Positions 22,622 to 29,959 of a DNA stretch of 29,959 nt are shown here, one piece after another. This DNA is from DATLNM01 sp035536775 (GTDB taxonomy: Bacteria; Actinomycetota; CADDZG01; WHSQ01), in contig DATLNM010000040.1 of assembly GCA_035536775.1 (NCBI GenBank), positions 1-29,959 on the forward strand. Direction: 5' to 3'. Below the pieces are notes generated by a model. The model saw nothing but the letters and a program-made list of their open reading frames with translations, was not told where the DNA came from and made no database searches. The position numbers were made by a program, and so were the translations under genes. Within the stretch, counting starts at the first letter, position 1. Each line of letters begins with the position of its first letter.

Positions 22622-23560
22622 TCAAACGCTACCTGCTGAGGGAACGGGTTGGGTCCCCGCCGGTTCTCCCAGGACATTCACAGCGTGCCCTGGGAGGTCG
22701 GGTGCGGAAGCATCGATCCAGCCGACCCGAGGATCGGCGCGGAACCACGACTCCTGGCGCCGGGCGAATCGCTTGGTCGCGCGCTCGATCGCACCCGCGA
22801 GCTCGTCGAGGCCGTCATCGGGAGCCTCGAGCACCTGGCGGTACCCGAGAGCCTGACGCGCGGTGTGGCTCATGCCCCCTTCGGCGACGCGGCGAACCTC
22901 GTCCACCAGACCCTCCTCGATCATCGACCGGACGCGCCGTTCGATGCGGGTGTAGAGCTCGGCCCGATCGACCGCCAGTCCAACGACGGCAAGGTCGAAG
23001 ATGCTCTCGTAGTCATCCCACGTAACGTTGTCGGAAAACGGCCGGCCGGTGACCTCGATGACCTCGAGGGCTCGCACGATGCGGCGCGTATTGCCCGGCT
23101 CCATCTTCGATGCCGCAGCCGGGTCCAGATCGGTGAGGCGAGTGTGCAGTGCCTCGGGACCGGCCCGCTCGGCTTCCTCTTCGAGTGCCGCGCGTACCGC
23201 CGGCGCGCGCGGCGGGAACGTGACGTCGTCGACGACCGCTCTGAAATAGAGGCCGGACCCTCCTACCAGTAAAGGCAGCCGTCCGCGCCCGGCGATGTCG
23301 TCGATCGCCGAACGCGCGAGCGCTTGAAACTCCGCGACGGTGACGTCTTGCGAAGGCTCCTTGATATCGATGAGGTGATGCCGGACCTGCTCGCGTTCTA
23401 CCGAGCTGGCCTTGGCGGTCCCGATATCCATCCCGCGATAGATCTGCATCGAGTCGAGCGACACGATTTCGGCCCCGAGCGCCTCGGCGACCTCGAGGGA
23501 CAGCGCGGTCTTACCGCTCGCCGTCGGGCCGACGATCGCGGCGACGCGTACAGCGTTCAC
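22622..23560 (-). CDS. miaA: tRNA dimethylallyltransferase
   Basis: Adds a dimethylallyl group to A37 of tRNAs reading UNN codons. The product is then methylthiolated by MiaB, encoded two genes upstream. With the GTG start at 23558-23560, overlapping the preceding stop (GTGA), it has 312 residues. The P-loop GPTASGKT is at 11-18; SLDSMQIYRGMDIGTAK and the GGSGLY motif follow, as does the C-terminal tRNA-binding part (KRFARRQESWFR). The frame is open upstream but without family similarity, so the GTG is preferred. Confidence 0.96.
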   Translation of the reverse strand: MNAVRVAAIVGPTASGKTALSLEVAEALGAEIVSLDSMQIYRGMDIGTAKASSVEREQVRHHLIDIKEPSQDVTVAEFQALARSAIDDIAGRGRLPLLVGGSGLYFRAVVDDVTFPPRAPAVRAALEEEAERAGPEALHTRLTDLDPAAASKMEPGNTRRIVRALEVIEVTGRPFSDNVTWDDYESIFDLAVVGLAVDRAELYTRIERRVRSMIEEGLVDEVRRVAEGGMSHTARQALGYRQVLEAPDDGLDELAGAIERATKRFARRQESWFRADPRVGWIDASAPDLPGHAVNVLGEPAGTQPVPSAGSV

Positions 23561-24288
23561 GAGACGACCGCGACCATGTACCCGACGCCGAACGGACTGC
23601 CGTAGGCCGAGAGGCGGGCACGGCGACCGCGGAAGAGGCGTCCGAACGTGTCGAATGCACGTGCTCCGCACCCCCCTGCCGCAACGATGGCCTCGGCTCG
23701 CTCGGACAGCACGCCGGCGTCGGAGATGAGGTCGCGGGTCAGGGTTCGCTCGAACGAGACCGCGTCGGTATCTAGGGTGAGCGGCGCGGCCGGGCTCAGC
23801 GCCGCGCTCGTATGACCGCTCGCCATCACGAAGATGTCGTGCGCCACGGCCACCTTCTCGATCGCCGAGGCGAGATCGCGGACCGCGGCTTCATCTCCTC
23901 CGTTCGCCAGGCCCACTGCGATCACGGGCCGCGCGACGCGACCCATGAGATGGAGTGGCACGGTCACGCCATGATCCGCCGGCTCGCGCTCGACCGGCCG
24001 TCCCCACAGCTCCGCTAACTCGTCGCGGAGCGACCCGTCCGTTTCCGGCGCGCCCATCGCGAAGCGCGGACCGATCTGCTCGAGGGTTCCTTCCGCCGAC
24101 CCGTAGACGCAGTCGCGCGCGGAATGTGGGGAGATGACGACGATCGCATCGCTCGACCCGGCTTTGTCGCCCAGCGCTGCCAGCTCGAGCCTTATCGCTC
24201 CAGTGGCATCGGCCCAGCGGCCGGCGATCTCGGGGATGAGGACAACGGCATGAGGAACGACTGCGCCGCTCAGCCGCAGGAGGTACAC
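23557..24288 (-). CDS. Class III extradiol dioxygenase-like (LigB/MEMO fold) protein
   Basis: A 243-aa protein of the LigB-like fold found between miaB and miaA in many Actinobacteria (Rv2728c position in M. tuberculosis). The N-terminal VVPHAVVLIPE carries His13, and SPHSARD and the ASGHTSA segments follow, similar to the metal-site region of extradiol enzymes. No substrate is known for this branch, and it may not be a ring-cleaving enzyme. The start is taken as the GTG at 24286-24288, overlapping the end of miaB by 19 bp. The ribosome site is weak, consistent with translational coupling. Confidence 0.8.
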   Translation of the reverse strand: MYLLRLSGAVVPHAVVLIPEIAGRWADATGAIRLELAALGDKAGSSDAIVVISPHSARDCVYGSAEGTLEQIGPRFAMGAPETDGSLRDELAELWGRPVEREPADHGVTVPLHLMGRVARPVIAVGLANGGDEAAVRDLASAIEKVAVAHDIFVMASGHTSAALSPAAPLTLDTDAVSFERTLTRDLISDAGVLSERAEAIVAAGGCGARAFDTFGRLFRGRRARLSAYGSPFGVGYMVAVVS

Positions 24289-25661
24289 CCCGCCGAGGTG
24301 ACCGCAAGCGGAAGAGAGATACCGCGGGGTCCCTGACCGGCCGGCGCTGTGACTTCGCTAGCCTCACCGTCGAGGTGGTGTGGGTGCGCAGCGATCACCT
24401 CGACCATTACGAGCGACCCCTCGCGCGCGTCGGGCGCATGGAAGTGAACGAGGCGGTTGCTCCTCGTCCTGCCGGTCATACGATCGGGGTCCTTCTTGGA
24501 TGGACCCTCGACGAGGACCTCCTGGTGTGTGCCGACCATCGCTCTGTTCTTCTCGAACGAGATCTCCTCCTGTGCCGCCACGAGTCGCTCGAAGCGCGCC
24601 TGAACGACCTCTTTCGGGAGATGCCCGGGGAGATCGGCGGCTGCGGTCATCGGCCGTGGCGAGTACTGGAAGGTGTAAGCCGCGTCGTAACGCACCTCCT
24701 TCACGAGCGCGAGGGTTTCGTCGAAGTCCTCTTCGGACTCGCCCGGGAAGCCCACGATTATGTCCGTTGTGATCGCGATGCCCGGGATCGCGGCGCGCAC
24801 CATCTGCACTTTCTCGAGGTAGCGAGCTCGCGTGTACGCGCGCTTCATCGCACGCAGCACGCGGTCCGACCCCGACTGAAGGGGCAGATGGATGTGCTCG
24901 CAGACCGACTCACACTCGGCCATCGCGTCGACCGAGTCCTGTCTGAAGTCCTTCGGATGCGGCGAAGTGAAGCGGATGCGCTCGAGTCCATCCACGCGAT
25001 CGAGCGTCCGCAACAGCTCCGCGAACAGAGGGGTCCCGTCGAGGTCGCGCCCGTACGAGTTGACGTTCTGACCAAGCAGCGTGACCTCGACGACGCCATC
25101 CTCGACCAAGGACTCGACCTCTTGGACGATGTCACCCATCCGGCGCGACTTCTCCTCGCCGCGCACTGCCGGGACGATGCAGAAGGTGCACGAGTTGTTG
25201 CAACCGATCGAGATCGACACCCACGCGTGCCACGGTGACGAGCGCCGCGACGGCAGCGCCGAGGGGAACACCTCGGTCTGCTCCAGGATCTCGAACGCAG
25301 GGCCGTCGGCTGACTCTTTGAGCAGTCTCGGCAGGCTCGGGAGGTTGTGCGTGCCCAGGACAACGTCCACCCAGGGAGCGCGTTTCTGGATGATCGTCTT
25401 GTCCTTCTGCGCCAGACACCCCCCGACGACGATCCGCATCTCGGGGTTCGCGTCTTTGAGTGGCTTGAGGTGACCGAGATTGCCGTACAGCTTGAGGTCG
25501 GCGTTCTCGCGGATGCAGCACGTGTTGAAGAGAACGACGTCGGCGCCCTCGGGCGCGGCCGCGCGCACGTAGCCCTCGGCCTCCAGCATCCCGGCCATCC
25601 GTTCTGAATCGTGCTCGTTCATCTGGCACCCGAAGGTGCGCAGGAAGTAGGTCTTGTTCAC
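24270..25661 (-). CDS. miaB: tRNA-2-methylthio-N6-dimethylallyladenosine synthase
   Basis: A radical-SAM methylthiotransferase acting on the tRNA A37 already modified by MiaA. The N-terminal iron-sulfur domain has C12, C48 and C82. The radical-SAM cluster is C154-x3-C158-x2-C161 (CNNSCTFC). A TRAM domain follows near 380-440. The C-terminal ~25 residues (ending AGCTSCG) are an unusual extension with two cysteines. The ATG at 25659-25661 has GAGGGGTG just upstream. The 463-aa length is slightly longer than usual. Confidence 0.96.
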   Translation of the reverse strand: MNKTYFLRTFGCQMNEHDSERMAGMLEAEGYVRAAAPEGADVVLFNTCCIRENADLKLYGNLGHLKPLKDANPEMRIVVGGCLAQKDKTIIQKRAPWVDVVLGTHNLPSLPRLLKESADGPAFEILEQTEVFPSALPSRRSSPWHAWVSISIGCNNSCTFCIVPAVRGEEKSRRMGDIVQEVESLVEDGVVEVTLLGQNVNSYGRDLDGTPLFAELLRTLDRVDGLERIRFTSPHPKDFRQDSVDAMAECESVCEHIHLPLQSGSDRVLRAMKRAYTRARYLEKVQMVRAAIPGIAITTDIIVGFPGESEEDFDETLALVKEVRYDAAYTFQYSPRPMTAAADLPGHLPKEVVQARFERLVAAQEEISFEKNRAMVGTHQEVLVEGPSKKDPDRMTGRTRSNRLVHFHAPDAREGSLVMVEVIAAHPHHLDGEASEVTAPAGQGPRGISLPLAVTSAGCTSCG

Positions 25662-25682
25662 CCCTCTAGGGTACCGGCCCGG

Positions 25683-25706
25683 TTCCCTAGGCCCGCTTCC
25701 CTAGGC
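25683..25706. repeat. Direct repeat TTCCCTAGGC, two copies at 14-bp period
   Basis: Copies at 25683-25692 and 25697-25706 lie between the divergent miaB and lipoprotein genes. Each contains the palindrome CCTAGG. They may be an operator, but no regulator can be named. Confidence 0.4.
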
Positions 25707-25769
25707 ACCGCGGTGAGACTGGACGCGTGACATAACCTTCCTCCAACTCGATTCAGAAGGAGGGGGCGG

Positions 25770-26390
25770 ATGGGAGTTCGCAGCGCGAGGTTTCTGCTGG
25801 TCGTCGCACTTTTGGTGTTCGGTGCATGCGGCGGTGGATCTGACACCTCCGATACGGCCGGCGACACCGCCCCAGCGACGGACGAGTCGGCGCCCGCCGT
25901 CGACGAGTACGTCGCCTCATCCGATTTCGAGCAGGTCTGCGGCGGGGGCACCGTCTCCGCGTCGGCGCCCTACGAGAAGACCAAGGGGATCCACCCGCTG
26001 CTTGCCTTCGATGGAGAGGACCCCGAGTACACCCAGATGACGCTCGACTTCCCTGAGGGCTGGGAGGCCGACACCTTGTCGCCCCAGGAGGCCGAGCTCG
26101 TCGCCTGCCTGAACCGCACCAGCGAGAAGCTCGAGGAGACCTGTGAGGGCTACGAGTCAGACGACAACCCCGGTGAGACGTTCGCGGTCGAGCTCTACAG
26201 CGCGACCTACGACGTGACCCTGTACGAGGCACAGACCGGCGCCGAGGTCACGACCGGAAAGATCCAGACCAAGGGCGGTGACTGCCCGATGATCGCGTTC
26301 TTCGACGAGGGCGAAGAGGTCCAGGTCGACTACGCCGACCCGTCGGCCCAGCTTCGATCGTTAGTGGCGGAGTTCGTCGCGCCCAAATAG
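25770..26390 (+). CDS. Lipoprotein of unknown function
   Basis: A 206-aa protein with a lipoprotein signal ending FGAC (Cys 20), an acidic Thr/Ala/Ser-rich linker (about 21-47) and a globular domain from VASSDFEQVCGGG onward. Conserved-looking Cys residues (QVCGG, VACLN, ETCEG, GDCPM) may form two disulfides. I recognise no family. The ATG has AAGGAGGGGG upstream. It is the only rightward gene in the recA-hflX stretch and stops at a strong terminator shared with rny. Confidence 0.8.
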   Translation: MGVRSARFLLVVALLVFGACGGGSDTSDTAGDTAPATDESAPAVDEYVASSDFEQVCGGGTVSASAPYEKTKGIHPLLAFDGEDPEYTQMTLDFPEGWEADTLSPQEAELVACLNRTSEKLEETCEGYESDDNPGETFAVELYSATYDVTLYEAQTGAEVTTGKIQTKGGDCPMIAFFDEGEEVQVDYADPSAQLRSLVAEFVAPK

Positions 26391-26408
26391 AGACCGTTCG
26401 CTAACTGA

Positions 26409-26440
26409 AAGAGGGGCGGGCCTTCGGGCCCGCCCCTCTT
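26409..26440. terminator. Strong bidirectional terminator between the lipoprotein gene and rny
   Basis: A perfect 14-bp stem AAGAGGGGCGGGCC/GGCCCGCCCCTCTT with a TTCG tetraloop. It serves the convergent lipoprotein and rny genes. Confidence 0.92.
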
Positions 26441-26456
26441 CTTATCGATCGCCGTG

Positions 26457-27989
26457 TTACTTCGCGTAAGCCGCCGATCTGAGCTCGCGGATGACCGTGA
26501 TGCGGATCTGGCCCGGGTACTGCAGCTCCTCCTCGACCTTCTTCGCGATGTCGCGGGCGATGATCTCGGCCTGGAGGTCGTCGACGTCCTCGGGCTTGAC
26601 CATGACTCTGACCTCGCGTCCGGCCTGCATCGCGTAGACCTTGTCGACGCCCTTGAACTCCAACGCGATCGACTCGAGGCGCTCGAGGCGCATGACGTAG
26701 GTCTCGAGGGTCTCGCGCCGTGCCCCCGGACGCGCCCCGGAGATCGCGTCGGCCGTCACCGTGATGACCGCCTCGATCGTCCGCTGCTCGACCTCGCCGT
26801 GGTGGGCCTCGATCGCGTGGCACACCGCCGGCGATTCCTTGAGGCGCTTGGCGATCTCGGCACCGATCAGCGCGTGGCTGCCCTCGACCTCATGTGTCAC
26901 GGCCTTGCCGATGTCGTGCAAGAGAGCGCAGCGCTTGGCGAGCATGATGTCGGTCCCCAGCTCGCCGGCGATCATCCCGGCGATGTGGGACGCCTCGACG
27001 ACATGCCGCAGTACGTTCTGGCCGTAGGACGTGCGGAACTTCAGGCGTCCGAGCACCCGGACGAGCTCGGGATGCATGTCGGTGATGCCGGTCTCGAGGA
27101 CGGCCCACTCCCCCGCCTCGCGGATCTCGCGCTCGACCTCGGCACGGGATTTCTCGTGGACCTCCTCGATGCGCACGGGCTGGATGCGGCCATCCCCGAT
27201 GAGCTTCTCGAGGGTCAGGCGAGCCATCTCGCGCCGGATCGGATCGAAGCACGACAGGACCACGGCTTCGGGGGTGTCGTCGATGATGAGGTTCGTGCCG
27301 GTGGCGGCTTCGAAGGCCCGGATGTTACGGCCCTCACGGCCGATGATGCGGCCCTTCATGTCCTCGTTGGGAAGGGTGACCGTAGTTACGGTCGCCTCGG
27401 TGGTGAGCTCGGACGCCACCCGCTGCATGGCGATCGAGATGATCTTGCGGGCCCGCTTGTCGGCCTCTTCCCTGGCCTGGGCCTCGACGTCGCGAACGAT
27501 CATCATGGCGTCCCGCTTGGCCTCGTCCTCGATCTGCTCGATCAACGCCTGCTTGGCGTCTGAGGCGGTCATGCCCGCAACCCTCTCGAGCTCCGCTCGT
27601 GCCCGCTCGGCCACGTTGTCGAGCTCGGCCTTGGCCCGGCTGATCTCGGTTTCCTTCTGCTCGATCGTCTGTTCCTTGCGATCGAGGGAGTCCGCCCTCG
27701 AGTCCAGCGTCGACTCACGCTGGGCGATGCGGTCTTCCTTCTTCTCTATCTCTGCCCCGCGGTGACGTAGTTCCGCCTCGGCCTCGGTCCGCAGCCGGAT
27801 GGCTTCGTCCTTGGCCTCGACGAGCGCCTCCCGCCGGACCGCGTCAGCTTCACGCTGGGCGTCCACCAGGATGGCCTTGGCTCGGTTCTCCGCCGAAGTG
27901 GCCTCTTTTTCGGCCATCGACTTGCGGACGAAGAAACCGACCCCCGTCCCCGCGAGGAGCCCGACGATGAGACCGATTGCAATCTCCAT
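26457..27989 (-). CDS. rny: Ribonuclease Y
   Basis: A membrane-anchored endoribonuclease that starts mRNA decay. It has an N-terminal membrane helix (about 3-21) and a long coiled coil (about 25-185). A KH domain carries GRIIGREGRNIR at 213-224, and the HD phosphohydrolase domain has H358-D359 in LLHDIGKA. The 510-aa length and the domain order are standard. The ATG has GAGGAGG 6 nt upstream. It sits between recX and miaB. Mycobacterium and Streptomyces rely on RNase E/J and lack this gene here, so its presence says something about lineage. Confidence 0.97.
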   Translation of the reverse strand: MEIAIGLIVGLLAGTGVGFFVRKSMAEKEATSAENRAKAILVDAQREADAVRREALVEAKDEAIRLRTEAEAELRHRGAEIEKKEDRIAQRESTLDSRADSLDRKEQTIEQKETEISRAKAELDNVAERARAELERVAGMTASDAKQALIEQIEDEAKRDAMMIVRDVEAQAREEADKRARKIISIAMQRVASELTTEATVTTVTLPNEDMKGRIIGREGRNIRAFEAATGTNLIIDDTPEAVVLSCFDPIRREMARLTLEKLIGDGRIQPVRIEEVHEKSRAEVEREIREAGEWAVLETGITDMHPELVRVLGRLKFRTSYGQNVLRHVVEASHIAGMIAGELGTDIMLAKRCALLHDIGKAVTHEVEGSHALIGAEIAKRLKESPAVCHAIEAHHGEVEQRTIEAVITVTADAISGARPGARRETLETYVMRLERLESIALEFKGVDKVYAMQAGREVRVMVKPEDVDDLQAEIIARDIAKKVEEELQYPGQIRITVIRELRSAAYAK

Positions 27990-28331
27990 CGCTCGCCTCC
28001 TCTTTCTCTAGTCGCTCCCAGCTGTGGGCGCGGCGAGCGGCCGGGCCTTCAGCCCGGTACGAAAGAGTGAGAGCGCGCTTGACTACCGCAGGTGTGATCT
28101 AAGGAGGCCTGGGGCCCTGAGCTGGGCTTTTAGGCTTTCTCTGATTACGTTGTGGATAAGTTCGGTCGGCGGCGGGTCAAGTCTCAAAGGAATCTCTCTT
28201 GGCTCGTTCGTACCGTTGGGAGCTGCTTTTTTCACTTCGCGAAATCCATGGTACGCCCGTTTGGCCGCTACGTCATGCATCGCGCGCGGAGAGCTACCTG
28301 TGACTCCTGTGACTACAGTTGTAGGAGTGGC
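27990..28331. other. 342-bp spacer between recX and rny
   Basis: No supported gene; a 65-codon frame on the minus strand at 28083-28280 lacks a ribosome site. A 6-bp hairpin CCGGGC/GCCCGG lies at about 28043-28059 before rny, and near 28301-28327 ACTCCT/AGGAGT can pair after the recX stop. The rny promoter should lie in this spacer. The base composition is lower in GC than in neighbouring genes. Confidence 0.5.
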
Positions 28332-28829
28332 TTAGTCCCAGCCCTCAGGCGGGAGGACGGCGCGGGTGGCCTCCTTGGCGATATCGGCCTCGAAGCCTCG
28401 TCGGAGGAGGAGGGCGTAGATCTTAACGCCTTGTTCTTGGACCGGAAGGTGGCTCCAGCGGGATGCCCGTCCGGATGCGAGCTCGGTCGCGACCGTCAGG
28501 TCGTCGGGGCCCTCGTGACGCTCGGCCCACGACAGGGCCTCTTCGGCGGTGGCCCGATCGATGCCCTTAGAGCCCAGCTCGGCTATCAACGCCGCGGTCG
28601 AGCGGCTCTTGCGCCCGCGCCGCTCCTCTACCCACTGGCGGGCGAAGGCGACATCGTCGATCAACCGGAGCTCATGCAGGCGGGCGATCGTGGCCTCGAT
28701 GACGTCGGCCTCCGCTCCGAAGACGGTCAGCTTGATGCGGAGCTCGTGCTCTGTGCGGGGGCGAACCGACAACAGCCGGCCCGCCTTCTCGAGGGCGCCC
28801 TTCCGATCGAGTGTGGCCGTCCCGTCCAT
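28332..28829 (-). CDS. recX: Regulatory protein RecX
   Basis: A 165-aa modulator that binds and caps RecA filaments. It is made of three-helix repeats; the first carries RPRTEHELRIKL and the second LIDDVAFARQWVEERR, both typical of RecX. The ATG at 28827-28829 has GGAGG 5 nt upstream and lies 13 bp after the recA stop, so both genes are co-transcribed. A frame extension upstream of this ATG overlaps the recA end and is not used. Confidence 0.94.
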   Translation of the reverse strand: MDGTATLDRKGALEKAGRLLSVRPRTEHELRIKLTVFGAEADVIEATIARLHELRLIDDVAFARQWVEERRGRKSRSTAALIAELGSKGIDRATAEEALSWAERHEGPDDLTVATELASGRASRWSHLPVQEQGVKIYALLLRRGFEADIAKEATRAVLPPEGWD

Positions 28830-28842
28830 CGCCGCCTCCGTC

Positions 28843-29949
28843 CTACGCCTCGGCCTCAGCCACCGGCGGGAGATCCTTCGCCGCGCCCTCAACATCCTCG
28901 TCCTCCGGCGTGCCGAGGAGGCCGAGCGTCTCCTTGATCTTCAGCTCGATCTCCGCCGCGATGTCCGGGTTCGATGCGATGAACGCCTTCGCGTTCTCAC
29001 GGCCTTGCCCGAGCTGGTCCTGTCCGTAGATGAACCATGCCCCCGACTTACGGACGATGTCGTGCTCGATCGCGACGTCTAGGAGGCTGCCCTCCTTGGA
29101 GATGCCGGTCCCGTACTGGATGTCGAACTCGGCCTTCTTGAACGGCGCGGCGACCTTGTTCTTGACGACCTTGACGCGCACCCGGGACCCCACAACCTCG
29201 GCGCCGTCCTTGAGCGAGTCGATACGCCGCACGTCGAGTCGGACCGACGAGTAGAACTTCAAGGCGCGCCCACCCGGGGTCGTTTCTGGGCTCCCGAACA
29301 TCACGCCTATCTTTTCGCGTAGTTGGTTGATGAAGATCAGGATCGTGTGCGAGCGGTTGACGTTGCCCGCGAGCTTCCGCAGTGCTTGCGACATGAGGCG
29401 CGCCTGGAGGCCCATGTGACTGTCCCCCATCTCGCCTTCGATCTCGGCACGGGGAACCAGTGCCGCCACGGAGTCGACGACGATGACGTCCATCGCGCCC
29501 GAACGCACGAGCGTGTCGACGATCTCGAGTGCTTGCTCGCCGGTGTCGGGCTGCGAGCACAGCAGCGCGTCGATGTCGACGCCGACCGCCTTGGCGTACG
29601 CCGGATCAAGCGCATGCTCCGCATCGATGAACGCGACGAGCCCGCCGGCCTTCTGAGCCTCGGCGATGACGTGAAGAGACACCGTCGTCTTGCCGGAACC
29701 TTCAGGCCCATACAGCTCCACTATCCGACCGCGCGGAAGGCCGCCCACCCCGAGCGCGAGGTCCAAAGCGAGGGCGCCCGTGGAGACGATGTCGACGTTC
29801 AGTCTGCTGCTGTCGTCGCCGAGGCGCATGATCGCGCCCTTGCCGTGCTGCTTCTCGATCTGGGCGATAGCCATCTCGACGGATGCTTCGCGTCCGGCGA
29901 TGTCGCGGCTGATGTCCCTCACGACCCCTCGGTCCTTAGTGCTCGCCAC
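28843..29949 (-). CDS. recA: Recombinase RecA
   Basis: A 368-aa strand-exchange protein, also co-protease for LexA self-cleavage. It has Walker A GPEGSGKT at 81-88, Walker B VIVVDSVAALVPRAE, the L2-adjacent INQLREKIGVMFG segment, and the usual acidic C-terminal tail (EDEDVEGAAKD). It begins with GTG at 29947-29949, with GGAGG 5 nt upstream at the very end of the window. The promoter and any LexA box lie outside. No intein is present, unlike in M. tuberculosis. Confidence 0.98.
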   Translation of the reverse strand: MASTKDRGVVRDISRDIAGREASVEMAIAQIEKQHGKGAIMRLGDDSSRLNVDIVSTGALALDLALGVGGLPRGRIVELYGPEGSGKTTVSLHVIAEAQKAGGLVAFIDAEHALDPAYAKAVGVDIDALLCSQPDTGEQALEIVDTLVRSGAMDVIVVDSVAALVPRAEIEGEMGDSHMGLQARLMSQALRKLAGNVNRSHTILIFINQLREKIGVMFGSPETTPGGRALKFYSSVRLDVRRIDSLKDGAEVVGSRVRVKVVKNKVAAPFKKAEFDIQYGTGISKEGSLLDVAIEHDIVRKSGAWFIYGQDQLGQGRENAKAFIASNPDIAAEIELKIKETLGLLGTPEDEDVEGAAKDLPPVAEAEA

Positions 29950-29959
29950 TGTTGCCTCC

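Noticed and set aside
28083..28280. 65-codon leftward frame between recX and rny
   Set aside because: No ribosome site, no recognisable protein features; GC pattern does not look coding.
1..29959. CRISPR arrays, insertion-sequence transposases, rRNA
   Set aside because: No spaced repeat arrays, transposase motifs or rRNA sequence were seen on either strand.

Overview
The window is about 30 kb of high-GC bacterial chromosome. The gene order recA-recX-(rny)-miaB-ligB-like-miaA-dapF-hflX, followed by lexA, a divergent LysM gene, nrdR and dut, matches the recA-to-lexA/nrdR region of Actinobacteria as known from Mycobacterium. CGAAC-N4-GTTCG LexA boxes and SigE-type ECF regulation agree with that. 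RNase Y, a DapL-type aminotransferase and a B12-dependent ribonucleotide reductase point to a deep-branching, probably uncultured actinobacterial lineage rather than a mycobacterium or streptomycete.

Left part (1-11.2 kb) is accessory and mostly secreted proteins. A truncated small laccase-like multicopper oxidase and a two-cupredoxin protein form a copper-protein pair. From about 2.3 to 8.7 kb lies what looks like a decayed genomic island: an intact tRNA-Gly(GCC) at 8718-8792 with two further copies of its 3' half at 2293-2336 and 7646-7693, all in the same orientation. The island carries a STAND ATPase-LuxR regulator, a secreted Asp-box (BNR) protein and two small secreted proteins; no recombinase was recognised. 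Beyond it are a choice-of-anchor-B/LVIVD protein, a 67-aa charged protein and another secreted protein.

Middle part (11.2-17.3 kb) handles deoxynucleotides and DNA damage. nrdJ, a small zinc-ribbon gene, nrdR and dut form a leftward operon headed by two NrdR-box-like palindromes 31 bp apart, implying feedback by the operon's own NrdR. Next to it, a LysM membrane protein and lexA diverge from a control region holding four LexA boxes. An ECF sigma factor with a recognisable self-type, apparently leaderless promoter is translationally coupled to a single-span membrane protein.

Right part (18.8-29.95 kb) is a leftward housekeeping series with tight stop/start overlaps: recA, recX, rny, miaB, LigB-like, miaA, dapF, dapL, hflX and then a lipoprotein, interrupted by one rightward lipoprotein gene at 25.8 kb that ends at a strong shared terminator. 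The hflX start appears to be a CTG overlapping the dapL stop.

All functional calls rest on motif recognition by eye; no database search was made.
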